DNA of 64,000 bases from Luteimonas marina. Its GTDB lineage: Bacteria; Pseudomonadota; Gammaproteobacteria; Xanthomonadales; Xanthomonadaceae. Positions 1-9,542 of this stretch are shown here, piece by piece (position 1 is the stretch's first letter; each line of letters begins with the position of its first letter). Made by a program: the position numbers and the translations under genes. Under the pieces are notes generated by a model that did not search any database, had not been told where the DNA came from, and worked only from the letters and a program-made list of their open reading frames with translations. Location: positions 62,001 through 126,000 of the forward strand of contig NZ_VOHK01000007.1 of NCBI RefSeq assembly GCF_007859325.1, written 5' to 3'.

Positions 1-1587
1 GCGCTGCTCGGTCGAGGCGTGGGTGACGCCGGCCAGCAGGGTTTCCAGCGTCGCCATGAGCGCGTTGCGCTCCTCGAGCATGGCGGTGTCGCGGACCATG
101 CTGTCGGACAGCTTGCCGCGCAGCTCGGCGATGACCTCGGCAGCGGCGCGCGGGGCTTCGGAGGCGGCCTGCACGAGGCGCGAGATCTCGGCGATGGTGT
201 CGCCGGCGTGCGCCTTCGACTGCGCGCCGATGTCCTGCGCGGTCGCCGCGAGCGCGTCGCAGATCGCCTGCTGGCGTTCGGCGACCTGCGCGCCGGCCTG
301 CTGCCAGTCCTCGCGCAGCGCGGCGCCCATCGCGGCGAGGGCCTCGCCCCAGGCCGCCAGCCGCTGTTCGTCCTGCGCGGCCAGCGCGGACTGCAGCCCG
401 GCGTGGGCGCGGGTGGCGTTGTCGACCAGCGCGGCGGCGCTGGCGTCCAGGCGCGTCGACACGTCGTCCACCAGCGCCAGCGAGCGCTGCTCGAAGCGGT
501 CGTTGAAGTCGTCGAGGGTGTCGCGCAGCGTGTGGGCCAGCGCCTGGTTCGACGCCTGCTGCCCGGCGAGCAGCTGCCGCCAGCCGTCGGCGACGGTGGC
601 GGTGGTGGCGTCGAAGCCGGTCGACAGTGCCTGCAGCTGGCGGTCGACGGCGCCGGTGACGCCGGCGTGCAGGGTCGCGGTCTCGCGCGCGAGGGCGGAT
701 AGCGTCGCCTCCACCGCAGGCTGCAGCACGGCGGCGGCGCTGCGCGCGCTGTCCGCGGCGGCATCCTGCAGCGACTGCGCCACCGACGCGGCGAGTTGCG
801 CATGCGTGGCTTCGGAATGTTCGAGCAGGGCCTGCTGGTGGGCGGACTGGCGCGCGTCCGCAGCGACGCCCTGCTGTTCGAGCGCGGTCATCATCGCCTG
901 CAGGCGCTCGACCAGGACCGGCATCAGTTCGGTCTGGCGCTGCAGCAGGCGGAAGCTTTCCTCGCGCTGGTGCGCCTGCGAATGCGCGCGCAGGGTGGTG
1001 GCGATCGCGGCGTCGAGCCGCTGCGCGACCTGCAGCCGCTCGCGCCGCAGCAGCGCCGAGAGCAGGCCGAGCATCGCCGAGGTGGCGACGCCGGCGATCG
1101 AGGTGCCGAAGGCGAAGCCCAGGCCCTTCACCGGCGCGGCCAGCGAGGCGCGGATCGCCTGCAGGTCGGTCGCGCTCTCCAGCGCGATGCCGGTGCCGCG
1201 CAGGGTCGCCATCATGCCCAGCAGGGTGCCGAGCATGCCCAGCAGCACCAGCAGGCCGACCAGGTAGGGCGCCAGCGCCGGGCCGGGCAGGGCGATGCGC
1301 TCGCCTTCCACGCGCAGGCGCACCGGGTTGCGCAGCGATGCATGCAGCGGCTGCAGCCACGCCTCGAGGTTCGCGGGCGGCTCGGACAGGCCGGCGACCG
1401 CGTGCGCCAGCGTCGCCGTGGCCTGCCGGTAGCGCAGCAGCTCCAGCGCGCCGGCGAGGTAGCAGGCGCCGATGAGCAGGGTGAACAGCAGCGCCAGCGG
1501 GTTCGCGCCGAAGTAGCCGGCCGCGATCCAGCCCGTGACCGCGAGGCCGGTGAGGAACACGACGAGGGGGAGGAGATGTTTGTGCAT
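1..1587 (-). CDS. DUF802 domain membrane protein (C-terminus beyond the window)
   Basis: The first 529 codons of a longer minus-strand protein are visible; the reading frame runs off the left edge without a stop. The N-terminus has four membrane segments at about residues 5-25, 30-52, 107-128 and 150-175. The last two (LLVLLGMLGTLLGM and FGTSIAGVATSAMLGLLSAL) resemble the MotA/TolQ/ExbB proton-channel fold. The rest is a long alanine- and glutamine-rich helical region, as in DUF802 proteins. The ATG at 1585-1587 lies 9 bases after the stop of the DUF3348 gene, so the two are probably co-transcribed. In Xanthomonadaceae and Burkholderiaceae this pair usually goes with an OmpA-like gene and a DUF2894 gene, which would lie to the left. 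A cell-wall-anchored, proton-driven assembly is an inference; no function is established. Confidence 0.8.
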   Translation of the reverse strand, partial: MHKHLLPLVVFLTGLAVTGWIAAGYFGANPLALLFTLLIGACYLAGALELLRYRQATATLAHAVAGLSEPPANLEAWLQPLHASLRNPVRLRVEGERIALPGPALAPYLVGLLVLLGMLGTLLGMMATLRGTGIALESATDLQAIRASLAAPVKGLGFAFGTSIAGVATSAMLGLLSALLRRERLQVAQRLDAAIATTLRAHSQAHQREESFRLLQRQTELMPVLVERLQAMMTALEQQGVAADARQSAHQQALLEHSEATHAQLAASVAQSLQDAAADSARSAAAVLQPAVEATLSALARETATLHAGVTGAVDRQLQALSTGFDATTATVADGWRQLLAGQQASNQALAHTLRDTLDDFNDRFEQRSLALVDDVSTRLDASAAALVDNATRAHAGLQSALAAQDEQRLAAWGEALAAMGAALREDWQQAGAQVAERQQAICDALAATAQDIGAQSKAHAGDTIAEISRLVQAASEAPRAAAEVIAELRGKLSDSMVRDTAMLEERNALMATLETLLAGVTHASTEQR

Positions 1588-1596
1588 GGCGTCCGG

Positions 1597-2301
1597 TCAG
1601 CGGTTGCGAAGCGCCGCAAGCAGGCCTTCGATGGGGTGGAAGCGCAGGTCCAGCTCGGCGAGCAGCACGTGGCGCATGTCGTTGCGGAATGTGGTGCGCC
1701 AGCCGGGTGCGGCGGGCGGCAGCAGGTCGTCGGCGCCGTCGCCCGCGGTGCGGCGCAGGCGTTCGAAACGGGCGCCGAGCATCATCGGCACGGCCGCGAG
1801 CAGGGCCTGCTCGCGCGGGACCAGCGCCAGCTCCATCGCCGCGTCCACCTCGGCCAGGCGAGCCATCGCGGGCGAGGCCGCGGCGAGCCGGTCGCGCAGC
1901 TGCCCGCGCAGGCGGCCGGCGGCGGCCTGCATCGCGCGCTGGTGCTGCACGCAGTGCCGGCGGAAGGGTTCGAAATCGCTGGCGTCGCCGGCGTCGTCGC
2001 CGGCGGCGATCGCGGTCGCCAGCCGGGCGCGGGCACGGGCGCACGCCGCCGCGTCGTCGGCGTCGGCGTCGGGGGTGTCGCCTGGCTGCGTCGCATCCGT
2101 GTCCGGCGCGTGGTCGAGCGCGCGCGACAGGGCGACGGCACGGGTCCAGTCGATCCACTGGCCGAGCTGGTCCGCCGGCGCGGGGCCGGAGGATGGGAGG
2201 TCGGCGTCGGTGAGGCGGGCGAGCAGACGGATGAACGTCGGGCCGCGGACGGGCGTCCGGTGCAGGGCGGCTTCCATTGGACTGCGGGGGAAACCGGCCA
2301 T
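1597..2301 (-). CDS. DUF3348 family protein
   Basis: A 234-residue soluble, mostly helical protein with no signal peptide or membrane segment. I recognise it as DUF3348 from its sequence character and from its place directly upstream of the DUF802 gene. The start used is the ATG at 2299-2301; a second in-frame ATG at 2275-2277 is equally possible because neither has a clear ribosome binding site. The role is unknown. Co-transcription with the membrane protein suggests a cytoplasmic partner of that complex. Confidence 0.75.
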   Translation of the reverse strand: MAGFPRSPMEAALHRTPVRGPTFIRLLARLTDADLPSSGPAPADQLGQWIDWTRAVALSRALDHAPDTDATQPGDTPDADADDAAACARARARLATAIAAGDDAGDASDFEPFRRHCVQHQRAMQAAAGRLRGQLRDRLAAASPAMARLAEVDAAMELALVPREQALLAAVPMMLGARFERLRRTAGDGADDLLPPAAPGWRTTFRNDMRHVLLAELDLRFHPIEGLLAALRNR

Positions 2302-2413
2302 TTTACGGCGCTTCGGGCGTGCGTGCGGTGGGGCGGGTCCGGTGGCCGGCCGGGCCGGGCCACTGCGGCCGGGGCAAGGCGCCCCATCCGGGAACTTCTG
2401 GAAGTCCCGAGGT

Positions 2414-2488
2414 TGTCATTTCGACCACAGGGAGAAATCTCCCGTCCGGTGCGCGGGAAGAAGATTTCTCCCTGCGGTCGAAATGACA
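2414..2488. repeat. palindromic repeat, family A
   Basis: Two inverted arms, TGTCATTTCGACCACAGGG and its near complement CCTGCGGTCGAAATGACA, flank AGAAATCT-type inner arms and a short loop. It occupies most of the otherwise empty 236-base gap between the DUF3348 gene and the hydrolase gene. Family A recurs at 3538-3614 and 32835-32911. Confidence 0.9.
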
Positions 2489-2537
2489 GTTTCTGGACGT
2501 TTCCGTCCGGCGCCTTGACCCGGGCGAAGCGATCCGG

Positions 2538-3425
2538 CTACGCGAGGTGGCGCCCGAACCAGGCGATCGTCCGCTCCCACGCCAGCTTCGCCGCCGCCTC
2601 GTCGTAGCGCGGGGTGGAGTCGTTGTGGAAGCCGTGGTTCGTGCCGGGATAGACGTGTGCTTCGTAGGGTGCGCCCGCCGCCTTCAGCGCCGCTTCGTAC
2701 TCGGGCCAGGTCGCGTTGACGTTGGGGTCGTTCTCGGCGAAGTGGATCAGCAGCGGCGCCTTGATCTTCGCCGCGTCCTCCGGCTTCGCCTGGCGGCCGT
2801 AGAACGGCACCGCCGCGGCCAGCTCGGGGTAGGCGACCGCGGCCGCGTGCGAGACGCCGCCGCCGTAGCAGAAGCCGGTGATGCCGACCTTGCCGGTGGT
2901 GCGCGCGTCCTCGAGCAGGAATTCGATCGCGGCGAAGAAGTCGTTCATCAGCTTCTCCGGATCGACCTGCCGCTGCAGCTCGCGCCCCCGGTCGTCGTTG
3001 CCCGGATAGCCGCCGACCGAACTCAGCCCGTCCGGCGCCAGCGCGATGAAGCCGGCCTTGGCCACGCGCCGCGCCACGTCCTCGATGTAGGGATTGAGGC
3101 CGCGGTTCTCGTGCACCACGACCACGCCGGGCAGCTTGCCCTCGGCCTTCGCCGGTCGCACGAGGTAGCCGCGCACCTCGCCGTGGCCGTTGGGCGAGGG
3201 ATAGCGGATGTATTCGGCGACGATGTCCGGATCGGTGAACTTTACCTGCTGCGCCAGCGCGTAGTCGGGGCTGAGCGAGGCGAGGATTGTGGCTGCCGTG
3301 AGGCCGCCGACGGCGTAGCGGGCGGCGCGGTCGAGGAAGTCGCGGCGGCTGATGCGGCCGTGCACGTAGAAGTCGTACAGCGCCAGCAGGTCGGGGTGGA
3401 AGTCCTTCGCGGTCAGTCGGGGCAT
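2538..3425 (-). CDS. Tat-exported dienelactone hydrolase family protein
   Basis: A 295-residue alpha/beta hydrolase. The start at 3423-3425 was chosen because AGGAG lies 8 bases upstream; a longer reading frame to 3509 has no such site. The N-terminus carries a twin-arginine signal (SRRDFL, about residues 24-29) followed by a hydrophobic stretch and ALA near residue 56, so the enzyme should be exported folded. The catalytic triad of dienelactone hydrolases is visible: the nucleophile Cys in GFCYGGG, the Asp in ENDPN and the His in GTNHGFHN. Related enzymes open lactone rings of chlorinated or plant aromatics, but many family members have unknown substrates. It stands alone between two repeat elements. 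Confidence 0.87.
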   Translation of the reverse strand: MPRLTAKDFHPDLLALYDFYVHGRISRRDFLDRAARYAVGGLTAATILASLSPDYALAQQVKFTDPDIVAEYIRYPSPNGHGEVRGYLVRPAKAEGKLPGVVVVHENRGLNPYIEDVARRVAKAGFIALAPDGLSSVGGYPGNDDRGRELQRQVDPEKLMNDFFAAIEFLLEDARTTGKVGITGFCYGGGVSHAAAVAYPELAAAVPFYGRQAKPEDAAKIKAPLLIHFAENDPNVNATWPEYEAALKAAGAPYEAHVYPGTNHGFHNDSTPRYDEAAAKLAWERTIAWFGRHLA

Positions 3426-3502
3426 GCGGGCGCTCCTGCCGGGATCGGGCGGTCGGGACGGACACCGTAGCGGCGGATTGCCTCGGGGGAAACCCCGGGG
3501 GC

Positions 3503-3636
3503 TTGTCATTTCAGGGGGGCTGTCATTTCAGAGGGCTTGTCATCTCGACCGAAGGGAGAAATCTCCCTTTCGGCGCACGCGGAATGAAGATTTCTCCCTT
3601 CGGTCGAAATGACAGGTTTTTCGGTCGAAACGACAA
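3503..3636. repeat. palindromic repeat, family A, with truncated flanking copies
   Basis: A full family A hairpin at 3538-3614 is preceded by two partial copies of its outer arm (GTCATTTCAG) and followed by another partial arm (TCGGTCGAAACGACA). It therefore looks like a stack of decayed copies. It fills the gap between the hydrolase and prlC genes, and I see no other feature there. Confidence 0.85.
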
Positions 3637-3717
3637 GGCGCGCCCGCGCCATGGCATGCTTGATCCTGGGGCGGCGCGGCCCCACGTGCCCTGCATTCCC
3701 GGACGATTGCCGACGCC

Positions 3718-5772
3718 ATGACGCCCAACCCGCTGCTCGATTTCTCCACGCTCCCGCATTTCGACGCCATCCGCCCCGAACACGTCGCACCCGCCATCGC
3801 GCAGCTGCTGGCCGAGGCCGAAGCCGCGGTGAAGGCGGCCGAAACCGTGTCGCCGGTGACCTGGGACAGCTTCGTGGTGCCGCTGGACGACGCCACCGAG
3901 CGCCTGGCACGCGCATGGAACCAGGTCGGGCATCTCGAAGGCGTGGTCAACACGCCCGAACTGCGCGCGGCCTACAACGAGGCGCTGCCGACGGTCACGC
4001 GCTTCTGGAGCGCGCTGGGGCAGAACCTCGCGCTGTTCGCGCAGTACCGCCGGCTGGCCGACGCGCCGGAGTTCGCCGGCTACGACGAGGCGCGGCGCAA
4101 GGTGGTCGAGCACGCGCTGCGCGATTTCCGCCTCGGCGGCGCCGAACTGCCGGAGGCGGAGAAGGCGCGCTTCGGCGAAATCCGCGAGGAACTCGCCGCG
4201 CTGTCGGCGAAGTTCTCGCAGAACGTGCTCGACGCCACCGATGCGTACGCGCTGTACGTCGAGGACGAATCGCGCCTGGCCGGCCTGCCCGCCGATGTCG
4301 TCGCCGCCTGCCGCGTGGCGGCGGAAAAGGACGGAAAGTCCGGCTGGAAGCTCGGCCTGCAGATGCCGGTCTACCTGCCGGTGCAGGCCTACGCCGACGA
4401 CCGCGAACTGCGCGCCACGCTGTACCGCGCCAGCGCGGTGCGCGCGTCCGAACTCGGCGACGATCCCGCGCTCGACAACAGCGCGTTGATCGACCGCATC
4501 CTCGCCCTGCGCGCCGAACTCGCCGCGCTGCTCGGCTTCGCCAGCTACGCGCAGTACTCGCTCGCGACCAAGATGGCCGACACGCCGGACGAGGTGCTGG
4601 CCTTCCTGCGCGACCTCGCCGCGCGCGCGAAGCCGCATGCGCGGCAGGACCGCGCCGAGCTGGAGGCGTTCGCGAAGGAACGCCTCGGCATCGGCGCGCT
4701 CGAAGCCTGGGACCTCGGCTACGCCAGCGAGAAGCTCAAGCAGGCGCGCTACAGCTTCTCGGCGCAGGAGGTGAAGCAGTACTTCACCGAGCCGAAGGTG
4801 CTGGCCGGCCTGTTCGACGTGATCCACGACCTCTACGGCCTGCGCGCGGCGCCGGATTCCGCGCCGACGTGGCACGAGGACGTGCGCTTCTTCCGCCTCG
4901 TCGACGGCGACGGCAAGCTCGTCGGCCAGTTCTACCTCGACCTGTACGCGCGCGAGGGCAAGCGCGGCGGCGCCTGGATGGACGACTGCCGCAACCGCCG
5001 CGACACCGCGCGCGGCACGCAGACGCCGCTCGTCTACCTGGTCTGCAACTTCGGCAAGGGCGTCGACGGCAAGCCGGCGACCTTCACCCATTCCGACGTC
5101 ACCACCCTGTTCCACGAAATGGGCCACGGCCTGCACCAGCTGCTCACGCGCGTCGGCGAACTGGGCGTGGCCGGCATCAACGGCGTCGAATGGGACGCGG
5201 TGGAGCTGCCCAGCCAGTTCATGGAGAACTTCTGCTGGGAGTGGCAGCGCGTGCAGGCGATGACCGCCCACGTCGACACCGGCGAGCCGCTGCCGCGCGC
5301 GCTGTTCGAGCGCATGGTCGCGGCGAAGAACTTCCAGAGCGGCATGTTCACCGTGCGCCAGCTGGAGTTCGCGCTGTTCGACATGGCGCTGCACTGCGGC
5401 TTCGATCCTGCGCAGGATGGCGTGCAGCAACTGCTCGATCGCGTGCGCGCGGAGGTGGCGGTGAACCTGCCGCCGGCGTGGAATCGATTCCAGCACCAGT
5501 TCAGCCACATCTTCGCCGGCGGCTACGCGGCCGGCTACTACAGCTACAAGTGGGCCGAGGTGCTGAGCGCGGATGCGTATGCCGCGTTCGAGGAAGCGCC
5601 GGGGAAAGTCGCCGAGACCGGCGCGCGCTTCCGCCACGAGGTGCTGGCGCGCGGCGGCAGCCGCAGCGCCGCGGAGAACTTCCGCGCCTTCCGCGGCCGC
5701 GCGCCGCGGATCGACGCGCTGCTGCGGCATTCCGGGATGGCCGGTGCCGCCGCTGCCGCGGCATCCGGCTGA
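3718..5772 (+). CDS. prlC: oligopeptidase A (M3 family metallopeptidase)
   Basis: A 684-residue cytoplasmic zinc peptidase, matching the usual 680 residues of oligopeptidase A. The HEMGH zinc motif sits at about residues 465-469 inside LFHEMGHGLH. Further C-terminal family signatures are present, such as GYAAGYYSYKWAEV near the end. The enzyme degrades short peptides, including cleaved signal peptides. It is monocistronic, with repeats on both sides. The start codon has no strong ribosome binding site, but the N-terminus aligns well with the family (NPLLDFSTLPHFDAIRPEHV). Confidence 0.95.
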   Translation: MTPNPLLDFSTLPHFDAIRPEHVAPAIAQLLAEAEAAVKAAETVSPVTWDSFVVPLDDATERLARAWNQVGHLEGVVNTPELRAAYNEALPTVTRFWSALGQNLALFAQYRRLADAPEFAGYDEARRKVVEHALRDFRLGGAELPEAEKARFGEIREELAALSAKFSQNVLDATDAYALYVEDESRLAGLPADVVAACRVAAEKDGKSGWKLGLQMPVYLPVQAYADDRELRATLYRASAVRASELGDDPALDNSALIDRILALRAELAALLGFASYAQYSLATKMADTPDEVLAFLRDLAARAKPHARQDRAELEAFAKERLGIGALEAWDLGYASEKLKQARYSFSAQEVKQYFTEPKVLAGLFDVIHDLYGLRAAPDSAPTWHEDVRFFRLVDGDGKLVGQFYLDLYAREGKRGGAWMDDCRNRRDTARGTQTPLVYLVCNFGKGVDGKPATFTHSDVTTLFHEMGHGLHQLLTRVGELGVAGINGVEWDAVELPSQFMENFCWEWQRVQAMTAHVDTGEPLPRALFERMVAAKNFQSGMFTVRQLEFALFDMALHCGFDPAQDGVQQLLDRVRAEVAVNLPPAWNRFQHQFSHIFAGGYAAGYYSYKWAEVLSADAYAAFEEAPGKVAETGARFRHEVLARGGSRSAAENFRAFRGRAPRIDALLRHSGMAGAAAAAASG

Positions 5773-5775
5773 CCT

Positions 5776-5990
5776 TGTCATCCCGAGCGCAGCGAGGGAT
5801 CCTGGCCGCGCGACACGGGGCCAGCGTGGTGTCCCGCAAGAAACCTTCATTCGTCATTCCCGCGAAGGCGGGAATCCAGCGTCTTTAAGCCGTTGAAAGC
5901 AAAGACACTGGATCCCCGCCTTCGCGGGGATGACGAGTCGAGAAACTTGCGGGACAGCACACCAGATCCCTCGCTGCGCTCGGAAGGACA
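5776..5990. repeat. nested palindrome: family B hairpin inside family C arms
   Basis: The outer arms are family C (TCATCCCGAGCGCAGCGAGG at left, GATCCCTCGCTGCGCTCGGA at right). Inside them is a second arm pair (GTCCCGCAAGAAA and AACTTGCGGGACAG). At the centre is a full family B hairpin (CGTCATTCCCGCGAAGGCGG to CGCGGGGATGACG, 5852-5935). The whole 278-base gap between prlC and opgD is made of this structure. Confidence 0.9.
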
Positions 5991-6050
5991 TGCCGGTACC
6001 ACACCGCGGGAGGGGTGGTCTTGACGCCCGGTTAAGCCTCGGCCCGTCTA

Positions 6051-7622
6051 ATGGCGGGAGACTTCTCTCCCCCGCCTGAGGCCTGCTTGCATCGCCGACA
6101 CCTGCTCGCGGCCGGCGCGTCGCTGCCGCTGCTGTTCGCCGTTCCCGGGCGGGCCGCGCTGGCGGCGCCTGCCATGCCCGCGCCAACCGCGTTCGACGAC
6201 GACACCGTGCCCGCGCTCGCGCGCGCCCTAGCCGCGCGCGCCTACGTGCCGCCCACGCGCGAGCTGCCGCCGCCGCTCGACACCATCGACTACGACCAGT
6301 TCCGCGACTACCGCTTCCGCCCCGACCAGGCGCTGTGGCGCGAGGCGGGCGCGCCGTTCCAGGCGCAGCTGTTCCATCGCGGCTTCATCTTCAAGGAGCG
6401 GATCGAGTTGCACCTGGTCGAGGACGGCCGCGCCACGCCGCTGCCCTACCGGCGCGAGCTGTTCGACTTCGGCCCGCAGACCCCGCCGCCGGACGATCCG
6501 GCGCTCGGCTACGCCGGCCTGCGCCTGCACGCGCCGGTCAACAGCGCCGACCATTTCGACGAACTGATCGTGTTCCTCGGCGCGAGCTATTTCCGCGCGG
6601 TGGCGAAGGGACTGGCCTATGGCCTGTCCGCGCGCGGGCTGGCGCTGGGCAGCGGCGATCCGGGGCCGGAGGAGTTCCCGCTGTTCCGCGCGTTCTGGCT
6701 GCAGCGTCCGGCGCGCGGCAGCGACGCCGTGATCGTGCACGCGCTGCTCGACGGCCCGAGCGTCGCCGGCGCCTACCGGTTCGCGATCACGCCGGACGGC
6801 GAGGAGACCCTGGTCGATGTCGACGCGCGCCTGTACCCGCGCGTCGAGCTGCGCAACGCCGGCATCGCGCCGCTGACCAGCATGTTCGAGTTCGACGCGG
6901 GAGATCGCGCCGGCGTCGACGACTTCCGCCCCGCGGTGCACGACTCCGACGGCCTTTCGCTGCTCAACGGCAAGGGCGAGCAGGTCTGGCGGCCGCTGCG
7001 CAATCCCGCGCAGATCGAGCAGAGCGGCTTCCAGGACACGCATCCGCGCGGCTTCGGCCTGATGCAGCGCAAGCGCGACTTCGCCGATTTCCAGGACGCC
7101 GAAGGCGCGTACGAAAAGCGCCCGAGCGCCTGGGTCGAGCCGCAGGGCGACTGGGGCGCGGGCGAGGTCCACCTGGTCGAACTGCCGACCGAAAACGAGT
7201 TCGGCGACAACATCGTCGCGTTCTGGCGCCCTGAGGCGCCGCTCGCGGCCGGGCGCGAACACCGCTTCCGCTATCGCCTGCACTGGTGCCGTGACCAAGT
7301 CTGGCTGCCGCAGCTGGCGCACGTCGTCGCCACCCGCAGCGGCGAGGGTGATGGCGAAGGGCCGCGTCCGCGCCTGTTCGTCATCGACCTCGACGGCGGG
7401 CGACTGGCCGCGCTGCCGGCCGACGCCGCGCCGCGGGTCGAGGCATCGGCCAGCGCCGGCGAACTGCGCAATCCCGTCGCCTACCGCCTCGGCAACGGCC
7501 GCTGGCGCATGAGCTTCGAACTCTGGCCCGGCGACGCGGCGCTGGTCGAGTTGCGCGCGCGCCTGCTCGACGCCTCCGGCGAACCGCTGTCGGAAACCTG
7601 GCTGTCGCGGTGGCCGGCATGA
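6051..7622 (+). CDS. opgD: periplasmic glucan biosynthesis protein, OpgD/OpgG family
   Basis: A 523-residue protein of the MdoG/MdoD family, which shapes osmoregulated periplasmic glucans. The N-terminus has a twin-arginine pair (HRRHLLAAG) before a hydrophobic stretch and an ALA cleavage site, which favours the Tat-exported OpgD type over Sec-exported OpgG. The body carries typical family text such as [10 protein letters not shown] and [14 protein letters not shown]. The stop codon overlaps the start of opgH, so the two form an operon. Glucans of this type are often needed for virulence in plant and animal pathogens. Confidence 0.93.
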   Translation: MAGDFSPPPEACLHRRHLLAAGASLPLLFAVPGRAALAAPAMPAPTAFDDDTVPALARALAARAYVPPTRELPPPLDTIDYDQFRDYRFRPDQALWREAGAPFQAQLFHRGFIFKERIELHLVEDGRATPLPYRRELFDFGPQTPPPDDPALGYAGLRLHAPVNSADHFDELIVFLGASYFRAVAKGLAYGLSARGLALGSGDPGPEEFPLFRAFWLQRPARGSDAVIVHALLDGPSVAGAYRFAITPDGEETLVDVDARLYPRVELRNAGIAPLTSMFEFDAGDRAGVDDFRPAVHDSDGLSLLNGKGEQVWRPLRNPAQIEQSGFQDTHPRGFGLMQRKRDFADFQDAEGAYEKRPSAWVEPQGDWGAGEVHLVELPTENEFGDNIVAFWRPEAPLAAGREHRFRYRLHWCRDQVWLPQLAHVVATRSGEGDGEGPRPRLFVIDLDGGRLAALPADAAPRVEASASAGELRNPVAYRLGNGRWRMSFELWPGDAALVELRARLLDASGEPLSETWLSRWPA

Positions 7623-9508
7623 GTGCGCCCGCCGCCGCGGTCGTTCCTCCCGGAGACGCCGCCGAGCCCTGGCTGCCGCCGGAAGCGCCGCTGGAGATGC
7701 CGGTGCAGGACCTGCGCGCCGGCACGCTCGCCCATCCGCGCCTGCCGAGCACGCCGCGGTCGATCGGCTGGCGCCGCTCCTTCGTGTTCGGCGGCACGGC
7801 GGGGCTGACCCTGCTCGCCGCCTACCAGATGTGGTGGCTGATGCGCGGCGACGGCATCGCCGTGCTCGAAGGCGTGCTGCTGGCGCTGTTCGTGCTGCTG
7901 TTCGCCTGGATCGCGTTCTCGTTCATGGGCGCGCTGGCCGGCTTCGCGCGCGTCGTCGGACGTCCGGTGCTGCGGCTGGGGCTGTCGGCCGATGGCCCGC
8001 TGCCGACGCTGTCCACGCGCACCGCGCTGCTGGTGCCGGTCTACAACGAGGATCCGCAGCGCACCTTCGCCGGCGTGCAGGCGATCCTCGAATCGGTGGT
8101 CGCCACCGGGCAGGGCGCGTACTTCGACTGCTTCATCCTCAGCGACACGCGCAAGGACGACATCGCCCGGGCCGAGGAGCGCGCCTTCCTCGCCCTGCGC
8201 GAACGCCTCGGCGACGGCATCGGCTTGTACTACCGGCGTCGCCGCGACAACGCCGAGCGCAAGGCCGGCAACGTCGCCGGCTGGGTGCGCCGCTTCGGCG
8301 GCGCGTTCGCGCAGATGCTGATCCTCGACGCCGACAGCCTGATGAGCGGCGACACCATCGTGCGCCTGGCCGGCGCGATGGAGCGTAACGACGACGTCGC
8401 CTTGATCCAGACCCTGCCGGTGGTGGTCAACGGCGGCACCGTGTTCGCGCGCATGCAGCAGTTCTCCGGCCGCGTCTACGGGCCGGTGATCGCGCACGGC
8501 GTGGCGTGGTGGCACGGCGCCGAGAGCAACTACTGGGGCCACAACGCGATGATCCGCACGCGCGCGTTCGCGCAGTGCGCGGGCCTGCCGGAACTGCGCG
8601 GCAAGGAGCCGTTCGGCGGCACCGTGCTCAGCCACGATTTCGTCGAGGCCGCGCTGATGCGGCGCGGCGGCTGGGCGCTGCACATGGAGCCGGGGCTCGG
8701 CGGCAGCTACGAGGACGGCCCGCCGTCGCTGACCGACATGCTGGTGCGCGACCGCCGCTGGTGCCAGGGCAACCTGCAGCATTCGCTGGTGCTGCCGGCG
8801 CGCGGCCTGCACTGGATCAGCCGCATGCACCTGCTCGTCGGCATCGGCCACTACTTCACCGCGCCGATGTGGGCGATGCTGATGCTGGTCGGCCTGTCGA
8901 TTCCGCTGCAGGCCGCGGGCATCGACGGCGAGGGCGGCGGCTACTCGCCGTTCGCCTATTGGCGCGCCGCCGATCCCGAGCGGTTCCTGTGGGTGTTCGC
9001 GCTGACCATGGCGCTGCTGTTCATGCCCAAGATCCTGGGTTTCGTCGCCACCGTGCTCGATCGCGGGACGCGCCGCGCCTGCGGCGGCGCGCTGCGCATG
9101 ACCGCCGGCCTGCTGCTGGAGACGGTGCTCGCCGCGCTGATGGCGCCGATCACGATGTATCTGCAGTCGCGCGGCGTGGCCGAGGTGCTGGCCGGCCGGG
9201 ATTCGGGCTGGGACGCGCAGCGCCGCGACGACGGTTCGCTGCCGCTGTCGGCGCTGCTGGCGCGCTACGGCGGGCTGACGCTGTTCGGCGTCGGCGCCGG
9301 GATCGTCGCGTATCTGGTGTCGCCGGGGCTGGCGGCGTGGATGTCGCCGGTGATCGCCGGCCTGGTGCTGTCGATCCCGCTGGTCGCGCTGACCTCGGCC
9401 CGGGCCCCGGGCGACTGGCTGCGCCGCGCGCGCATTTTCGCCACGCCGGAGGAAACCGTTCCGCCGCAGGTCGTGCGCCGCGCCGGGGCGTTGCGCACGT
9501 CGGGATGA
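7619..9508 (+). CDS. opgH: glucans biosynthesis glucosyltransferase OpgH
   Basis: An inner-membrane family 2 glucosyltransferase that builds the glucan backbone from UDP-glucose. The nucleotide-sugar motif LDADS lies near residue 238, and the product-processivity motif (RRW, in RDRRWCQGN) near residue 379. Membrane segments flank the catalytic domain, with two before it and several after about residue 400. The start shown gives an ATGA overlap with the opgD stop; an ATG nine bases upstream at 7610 is also possible. At about 629 residues it is shorter than E. coli OpgH but normal for this lineage. Confidence 0.94.
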   Translation: MSAPAAAVVPPGDAAEPWLPPEAPLEMPVQDLRAGTLAHPRLPSTPRSIGWRRSFVFGGTAGLTLLAAYQMWWLMRGDGIAVLEGVLLALFVLLFAWIAFSFMGALAGFARVVGRPVLRLGLSADGPLPTLSTRTALLVPVYNEDPQRTFAGVQAILESVVATGQGAYFDCFILSDTRKDDIARAEERAFLALRERLGDGIGLYYRRRRDNAERKAGNVAGWVRRFGGAFAQMLILDADSLMSGDTIVRLAGAMERNDDVALIQTLPVVVNGGTVFARMQQFSGRVYGPVIAHGVAWWHGAESNYWGHNAMIRTRAFAQCAGLPELRGKEPFGGTVLSHDFVEAALMRRGGWALHMEPGLGGSYEDGPPSLTDMLVRDRRWCQGNLQHSLVLPARGLHWISRMHLLVGIGHYFTAPMWAMLMLVGLSIPLQAAGIDGEGGGYSPFAYWRAADPERFLWVFALTMALLFMPKILGFVATVLDRGTRRACGGALRMTAGLLLETVLAALMAPITMYLQSRGVAEVLAGRDSGWDAQRRDDGSLPLSALLARYGGLTLFGVGAGIVAYLVSPGLAAWMSPVIAGLVLSIPLVALTSARAPGDWLRRARIFATPEETVPPQVVRRAGALRTSG

Positions 9509-9542
9509 CGGCGCCCGGGCCGCCGTTTCAGCCCCGCGGGGA

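Noticed and set aside
3523..5850. Long minus-strand open frame opposite prlC (775 codons)
   Set aside because: It is the antisense of a clear oligopeptidase gene; its arginine/alanine/valine-rich translation with no motifs is the usual shadow of GC-rich codon bias.
5852..5935. Family B repeats considered as CRISPR repeats
   Set aside because: They are single inverted pairs scattered singly between genes, not regularly spaced direct repeats with unique spacers, and no cas genes are present.
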